Below are positions 59,715-64,000 of a stretch of DNA of 64,000 nt, piece by piece (the stretch's first letter is position 1; each line of letters starts with the position of its first letter). The notes beneath the pieces are model-generated. The model saw nothing but the letters and a program-made list of their open reading frames with translations, was not told where the DNA came from and searched no databases. A program made the position numbers and the translations under genes. Origin of the DNA: Streptomyces sp. V1I1. GTDB lineage: Bacteria > Actinomycetota > Actinomycetes > Streptomycetales > Streptomycetaceae. The stretch lies in contig NZ_JAUSZH010000001.1 of assembly GCF_030817355.1 (NCBI RefSeq), positions 7,973,001 to 8,037,000 of the forward strand. The letters run 5' to 3'.

Positions 59715-60494
59715 ATGGAGGTGGTGATCCGCCCCGATGCCGAAGACGCCGGCCGCACCGTCGCCGGCATCATCCACCAGGCGATCGTCGAAGGTACGAG
59801 GATTCTGGGGCTGGCCACGGGCTCCTCGCCTCTGGGCGTCTACGCGGACCTGGTCCGCCGCCATCGGCAGGAGGGCCTCAGTTTCGCCGGCGTCGACGCC
59901 TTCCTGCTCGACGAATATGTCGGGCTCCCACCCTCCCATCTGCAGTCCTACGCCCAGGTGATTCGCCGCGAGCTGGTCGACCATGTCGATCTCGACCCCG
60001 CCCGGGTACACGCCCCCGACGGCACGGCGTCCGACCCCCAGCAAGAGGCTCGCCGTTTCGACCGCACCCTCACCGCGGCGGGACCGGTCGGCGTGCAGAT
60101 CCTCGGGATCGGCGTCAACGGCCACATCGGCTTCAACGAGCCGGGCTCGTCCCTCGCTTCACGCACCCGGCTCAAAACCCTCACCGACGACACCCGCCGC
60201 GACAACGCACGCTTCTTCGGCGGGATCGAGGGGGTGCCCCGGCATGTCATTACCCAAGGACTGGCCACGATCGGCGCGGCATCCCATCTCGTACTGATCG
60301 CCACCGGTCCGCACAAGGCCCGCGCCATGGCCGCCGCCGTCGAAGGACCCGTCAGCGCGCAGTGTCCCGCTTCCATTCTTCAACTGCATCCGCATGTCAC
60401 GGTTGTGGTGGACGAGCTCGCCGCAGCCCGACTGGAACAGAAGCCTTACTACCGTGACATCGCAAGGCACAAGCCTGCTGCTCAGGGGTACTGA
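59715..60494 (+). CDS. nagB: Glucosamine-6-phosphate deaminase
   Basis: A 259-residue isomerase-deaminase that turns glucosamine-6-P into fructose-6-P and ammonia. LGLATGSSPLGVYADLV is the phosphate-binding loop, FLLDEYVGLPP holds the catalytic Asp, and ILGIGVNGHIGFNEPGSS carries the His/Asp active-site motif. The ATG at 59715 follows AGGAGG. It lies one base after the EI remnant stop and overlaps the kinase gene downstream by TGATG. Confirms the operon's amino-sugar role. Confidence 0.95.
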   Translation: MEVVIRPDAEDAGRTVAGIIHQAIVEGTRILGLATGSSPLGVYADLVRRHRQEGLSFAGVDAFLLDEYVGLPPSHLQSYAQVIRRELVDHVDLDPARVHAPDGTASDPQQEARRFDRTLTAAGPVGVQILGIGVNGHIGFNEPGSSLASRTRLKTLTDDTRRDNARFFGGIEGVPRHVITQGLATIGAASHLVLIATGPHKARAMAAAVEGPVSAQCPASILQLHPHVTVVVDELAAARLEQKPYYRDIARHKPAAQGY

Positions 60495-61450
60495 TGGCCC
60501 GCCCTGTCAATGTCGTTGCCGTCGACCTTGGCGGCACCACCGTCAAGGCCGCGCGGTTCAACGCGCAGGGAGCGGTCGAGGAGACCCTGCGGCTGGCCAC
60601 CCCCTCGTCCGAAGGGCCCGAAGCAGTTGTCGCTGAAGTCGTGCGGGCCGCCACTGCCCTCGTCCGGCCGGGTATCGCAGCCGTCGGCCTGTGCGCCCCG
60701 GGACTGATCGACGACGCCGCCGGTGTCGTCCGGTACGCCTCGAATCTCGGACTGCGCGACACACCTCTCGCCGCGGCCGTGGCAGACAGGCTCTGCCTCC
60801 CCGTCACGCTCGAGCATGACGTCCGGGCCGCGTGCCTGGCCGAGCAGCGGCTCGGACTCGGTGCCGGCGTAGAGGACCTGTTCGTCGTCGTGCTGGGCAC
60901 CGGTGTGGCTGCAGGGATCGTCAGCCATGGCCGGCTCGTGCGAGGTGACAAGGGCTTCGCCGGCGAGTTCGGCCACATCCCCGTACATGCCGACGGTGAG
61001 CTCTGCGCCTGCGGCCAGCGCGGGTGCCTGGAAGCCTACGTGTCAGGCAGTGCCCTGGTGCGCCGCTACCGCCGCACCGGAGGCATCGCGGAGAACGCCG
61101 CCGACGTCACCGCACGGCTGGCCACCGACCCGGATGCCGCTCGCCTGTGGGCCGAGGGAACCGATGCCCTCGGGAGGGCGCTCGTCACCACGACTGTCCT
61201 GCTGGACCCGCAGCGCATCGTCCTGGCCGGCGGCGTGGCCGCTGCCGGAGAAGCGCTCACCGACCCCGTCCGACACGCCCTGCAGGACGGACTCACCTGG
61301 CGTGGTGCCCCCGAGGTCAACATTTCGCCACTGGGCGCGGATGCGGGACTCCTTGGAGCGGCCTTGCGGGCGACAGACGCCTCAGTGCCCCCGCACTCCT
61401 GCAATGGACGCGCTGAAGCTACCGCGCCGGGACAGTACACGCCGAGGTAA
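60494..61450 (+). CDS. ROK-family sugar kinase
   Basis: A 318-residue ATP-dependent sugar kinase: phosphate loop VVAVDLGGTTVKAARF, LEHDVRAACLAEQRLG with the catalytic Asp, GHIPVHADGELCACGQRGCL giving the ROK zinc motif CxCGxxGCxE, and VLAGGVAAAGEAL at the ATP site. Members phosphorylate glucose, GlcNAc, ManNAc or glucosamine; next to nagB an amino sugar is likely. The ATG overlaps the nagB stop. Confidence 0.92.
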   Translation: MARPVNVVAVDLGGTTVKAARFNAQGAVEETLRLATPSSEGPEAVVAEVVRAATALVRPGIAAVGLCAPGLIDDAAGVVRYASNLGLRDTPLAAAVADRLCLPVTLEHDVRAACLAEQRLGLGAGVEDLFVVVLGTGVAAGIVSHGRLVRGDKGFAGEFGHIPVHADGELCACGQRGCLEAYVSGSALVRRYRRTGGIAENAADVTARLATDPDAARLWAEGTDALGRALVTTTVLLDPQRIVLAGGVAAAGEALTDPVRHALQDGLTWRGAPEVNISPLGADAGLLGAALRATDASVPPHSCNGRAEATAPGQYTPR

Positions 61451-61522
61451 TCGTCCTCTGTCTGGCAGCGACGGCCTTTGCGCCACCGGTACGTGGACAG
61501 CGTATGAAAGGAGCAGGTCACT

Positions 61523-62512
61523 GTGTGGCCCCGAAAACGAAGTCAGAGACCTCCCCGGCGGCTGCAGCCCGAGCTCGATGACGGGCCGCTGGTCCGCGCC
61601 CTGACGCATCTGGAAGCGCAGATCGCGGCCCAGGGCAACAACTTGGCCGAGTGCAACGACCGCGGCGCCCTCAACTATCCGATAGAGCAGGCACTGCGCG
61701 ATCCGGGAGAGGACTGGGACCGGCGGATGCACCGTCTGCTCGTGTTCAGCACCCTTCCCGATGCGCACGTCCTGGCCGGCCACTGGCGTGCCTGGAATCC
61801 CGTCAGTGCCGATGCCATGCTTCTTCAGGCCTTTGCCGACATCGCCCGGGCCCGAGCGGGCGAAGTCGGCAGCGATCTAGGCGCAACGGTCTCCCTGTGC
61901 CGGGATGCCGCTGAGCTGGCGCCGGCGGACCCTGCCCCATGGGTCGCGCTGCTGAGCTGCTACCGACTGCTGCGGGCACCCTGGGCTCAAGTACACCCCA
62001 TATGGACGGCCGTGAAGAGGCGTGATCCGTGGAATCGCGAGGCCCACTGGCAGATGCTGCACTACGTCTCCCCGGAGGAATGTGGGTCCAACGTCCTGAC
62101 CGTCCAGTTCACCGACTCGGTCGTCGTCTCCGAGCCCTCGGGTTCCGCCGTAGCGGCCCTGAGCCTTGCTGCCAGCCTCAACCGGTACCGGAGGGCTCTG
62201 GCAGCCGGAGGAATCACGGCGCTGACCGCGCGTCGGCACTGGGACCAGCCCCACGAACGCGCCCTCGTCGACAACGCTCTCGCGACCTGGGCCCAGCCTG
62301 GCTTCCTCGGGCACGCAGCAGCACTCGCCGACCTGAACCTCCTCGCCTACGTGCTGACGAAAGCCGCACGCCTGCAGGACGCGTGGCCGGTCTTCGAGGC
62401 AACCGCGGCGGTCGCCACCTCCTGGCCCTGGGAACTGGACGGCGACCCACTGGAACAGGTCCGGGAGTGGCACTCTCGGGCATTTCGAGCCAGGAGTCAG
62501 CGGCCACGGTGA
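61523..62512 (+). CDS. Hypothetical helical-repeat protein
   Basis: A 329-residue soluble, mostly helical protein: HVLAGHWRAWNPVSADAMLL, DLGATVSLCRDAAELAPADP, APWAQVHPIWTAVKRRDPWN, AEDAWPVFEATAAVATSWPW-like ending (QDAWPVFEATAAVATSWPW). TPR-like repeats are suggested by the 34-residue spacing, and the family is a common unnamed Streptomyces one. GTG 61523 with AAAGGAG upstream; 72 bp after the kinase gene, so possibly in the same operon. No function known. Confidence 0.6.
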   Translation: MWPRKRSQRPPRRLQPELDDGPLVRALTHLEAQIAAQGNNLAECNDRGALNYPIEQALRDPGEDWDRRMHRLLVFSTLPDAHVLAGHWRAWNPVSADAMLLQAFADIARARAGEVGSDLGATVSLCRDAAELAPADPAPWVALLSCYRLLRAPWAQVHPIWTAVKRRDPWNREAHWQMLHYVSPEECGSNVLTVQFTDSVVVSEPSGSAVAALSLAASLNRYRRALAAGGITALTARRHWDQPHERALVDNALATWAQPGFLGHAAALADLNLLAYVLTKAARLQDAWPVFEATAAVATSWPWELDGDPLEQVREWHSRAFRARSQRPR

Positions 62513-62740
62513 CCCTGTGTAGTCGAGAAGCGCCGAGTGTTCCCGTCAGGCATCACGGCAATGATGCTGTCGCCTTCTCGCAGAAAAGTGCGACTCGAGC
62601 CGCCTCTGCACGCCGCTGGACCGAGGCGACTGGATCGGCGTGGATGGGCCCGATTCACCACTGAATTCGCAAAGATTTCGAGTGCATCTTCTCGATATCG
62701 AAATTGACAACCTCATCTCCCGGTGCGCAAACTGGACGTA

Positions 62741-62756
62741 TCTGGTAATGACCAGT
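62741..62756 (+). promoter_or_regulatory. dre-like operator upstream of the ATPase-fold gene at 62821
   Basis: TCTGGTAATGACCAGT has perfect CTGGT/ACCAG arms. TGGACG (62733-62738) stands 17 bases before TTTAGG, like the EIIBA promoter, though the -10 is weak. Confidence 0.6.
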
Positions 62757-62820
62757 TTAGGGGCTATCGCTCGGCGGCCGCGACGACCGCTCGTCGCATC
62801 CGCGGAAACCCGAGGTTGTG

Positions 62821-63321
62821 ATGACTGCTCAAGCACCCCCTGGATCGGCTGCGTCGGTCGAACTGCTCGCACCGAACACAAGCCGCCGGGCCACGAGGGC
62901 CGACCAGCTCCCGCGCGAAAGCCGGGGGCCCGCAGCAGACGATGCGCGTGACCGACACCTCGCCCTGGTGAGTGCCGATGCCAGAGACGTCAGCCGGATA
63001 CGGCGCCTTGCGAAGGAATTCCTAACAGGACTGAAATTGTCGCCTACGGCGCGTGACGATGCTCTGCTCATCATCTCCGAACTCGTCACCAACGCGGTAC
63101 TTCACGCCCTGCCGCCGGCCGCGCTGCGAGTGCGCTGCATCCAGCACCATGTCCTGCGGATCGAAGTCACCGACGGCGGTCCGCACCCCAATCCACCGCC
63201 GAAAACTGACCAGCATGAGGAACACGGCCGCGGCATGCTCATCGTTGCCGCCATGGCGGTTCGGTACGGCACGATCACACACGCAGGCGGATCCACCTGC
63301 TGGGCGGAGCTCAACCCCTGA
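62821..63321 (+). CDS. Stand-alone ATP-binding protein (RsbW/HATPase_c_2 type)
   Basis: A 166-residue GHKL-fold protein. N box DALLIISELVTNAVLHALPP, G1 box EVTDGGPHPNPPP and G2 box EHGRGMLIVAAMAVRYG. It is similar in kind to the gene at 13910. ATG 62821 has GAGG five bases away and was preferred to GTG 62818. The upstream dre-like site would place it under amino-sugar control. Possible anti-sigma kinase; the target is unknown. Confidence 0.8.
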   Translation: MTAQAPPGSAASVELLAPNTSRRATRADQLPRESRGPAADDARDRHLALVSADARDVSRIRRLAKEFLTGLKLSPTARDDALLIISELVTNAVLHALPPAALRVRCIQHHVLRIEVTDGGPHPNPPPKTDQHEEHGRGMLIVAAMAVRYGTITHAGGSTCWAELNP

Positions 63322-63671
63322 TGGGCGGACGGCCGGCCCCGGGAGACCGGCAAGATTGCTCCAGGCCAGTTGAGGTGCGTGCAAACCGCGCCCTGGCACC
63401 TCCCACCACTCGCGGGACGCGCTCACCCTCGCAAGCGCGGGGGCCTTGGGGCGGCCGGCCATCTGGCAGCTCCTGCCGCGCCGCGAGCCCGACCTCTGAT
63501 CTTGAAAACTAGAGCCGGACAGTGCGCTGGAGGTGCACGTCATCGCCAGAACCGCCGTCGAGTAACCACTCACGTACACCCCCAGGACACCCCTTGAGCC
63601 GCATTCCCATGCATCCCCGCCAGGACCCAGAACCGGCAGCGCAGCAGCCTTATACCTCAGGTTCGCGGCTG
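63322..63671. other. Intergenic, 350 bp
   Basis: This lies between the convergent ATPase-fold gene and the penicillin-binding-type gene. No ORF with recognisable content; no clear terminator hairpin was picked out. Confidence 0.4.
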
Positions 63672-64000
63672 TCAGGAGACGCTTGCGAGGATCTCTTGGG
63701 CGACCTGGACCGCTTGCTCGCTGCCCCTCGCGCCTCCTGCGGGCGATGGAATGCCCTCGACACAGACAGCTACGGCGATTCGTCGTCCGTCGGTCCGATC
63801 CGCGTACCCGGTGTACCACGAGGTGGCAGAGTCGCCCTGAGTGTCCGTGACCCATCCCGTCTTTCCGCTGATCTTGGACTCTGTCTCCCTGAGCCCTGGG
63901 ACACCACGTCGCTCGCCGCGGTCTTGAGTGCCGACTGCAGCACATCGGCCGTGCGGCGGGAGATCACTTGCTCGGCACGACCGCCAGAGGCCTTGGGCTG
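63672..64000 (-). pseudogene. Penicillin-binding protein transpeptidase, C-terminal part, frameshifted and cut by window edge
   Basis: From the edge, VISRRTADVLQSALKTAASD is in one frame. Near 63885 the frame shifts and ISGKTGWVTDTQGDS (the KTG motif of serine transpeptidases/beta-lactamases), SWYTGYADRTDGRRIAVAVC and VAQEILASVS follow to a stop at 63672. This is the C-terminal end of a transpeptidase or class A-like beta-lactamase domain. The SxxK and SxN motifs are beyond the window. The single shift may be real or a sequencing indel. Confidence 0.65.

Noticed and set aside
1..64000. tRNA, rRNA, riboswitch, phage integration and replication-origin signals
   Set aside because: Looked for by eye and none found with convincing structure; small RNAs cannot be excluded without a covariance search.

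Overview
The window is high-GC actinobacterial DNA, almost certainly from a Streptomyces. The support is codon use, GTG starts, a DUF6381 protein, an SCO2400-family protein, a DUF5937/ArsR regulator, conservon-type sensor kinase architecture, and DasR-like control of an amino-sugar PTS. It reads like a variable, chromosome-arm region: intact metabolic operons alternate with stretches of broken genes, IS remnants and gene chimeras. No rRNA, tRNA, CRISPR array or phage module was seen.

Layout. 1-11.3 kb: a partial SMI1/KNR4 gene, a frameshifted methyltransferase, a cyclophilin, a GntR/FCD regulator facing a secreted M9 collagenase with matching half-palindromes on both sides, decayed DedA and membrane-gene fragments, then small membrane, repeat, methyltransferase and SDR genes. 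11.4-25.7 kb: a regulon that appears to be held by one FCD-type GntR repressor (19791-20501). A 15-19 bp palindrome related to GATCGTTCAACGATC lies in or beside the promoters of an acyl-CoA carboxylase (pccB-accE), a stand-alone ATPase-fold protein, an MFS transporter and the ycsI-pxpABC (5-oxoprolinase) operon; a second, closely similar MFS transporter follows pxpC. Inside this block sits a sensor kinase gene translationally coupled to a substrate-binding lipoprotein.

25.6-41.7 kb: a degraded accessory zone with IS5 and IS701 remnants, an HD/LuxR gene split by about four frameshifts, a YdcF-racemase chimera, a heptanucleotide repeat of about 13.6 units ending a truncated GntR gene, a 5'-truncated DUF5937 regulator, and some intact genes (CPBP protease, SDR/XRE pair, cold-shock protein, BTAD regulator, hydrolases).

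41.8-63.3 kb: a second regulon. Five dre-like sites (core CTGGT-N4/6-ACCAG) precede a MocA-MocA-permease-binding protein-ATPase sugar ABC operon (42.0-47.8 kb), a MocA/HAD/EIIBA operon, a DasR-like GntR gene, a PTS EIIC-HPr-EI'-NagB-ROK operon, and another stand-alone ATPase-fold gene. The local EI is only a remnant and the EIIBA is a truncated in-frame fusion, so the PTS probably needs general components from elsewhere. Between the two sugar loci, two near-identical 885-bp IS5-family copies in opposite orientation bracket a Tat-type secreted hydrolase and form a composite-transposon-like unit. The window ends in a frameshifted penicillin-binding-type gene.
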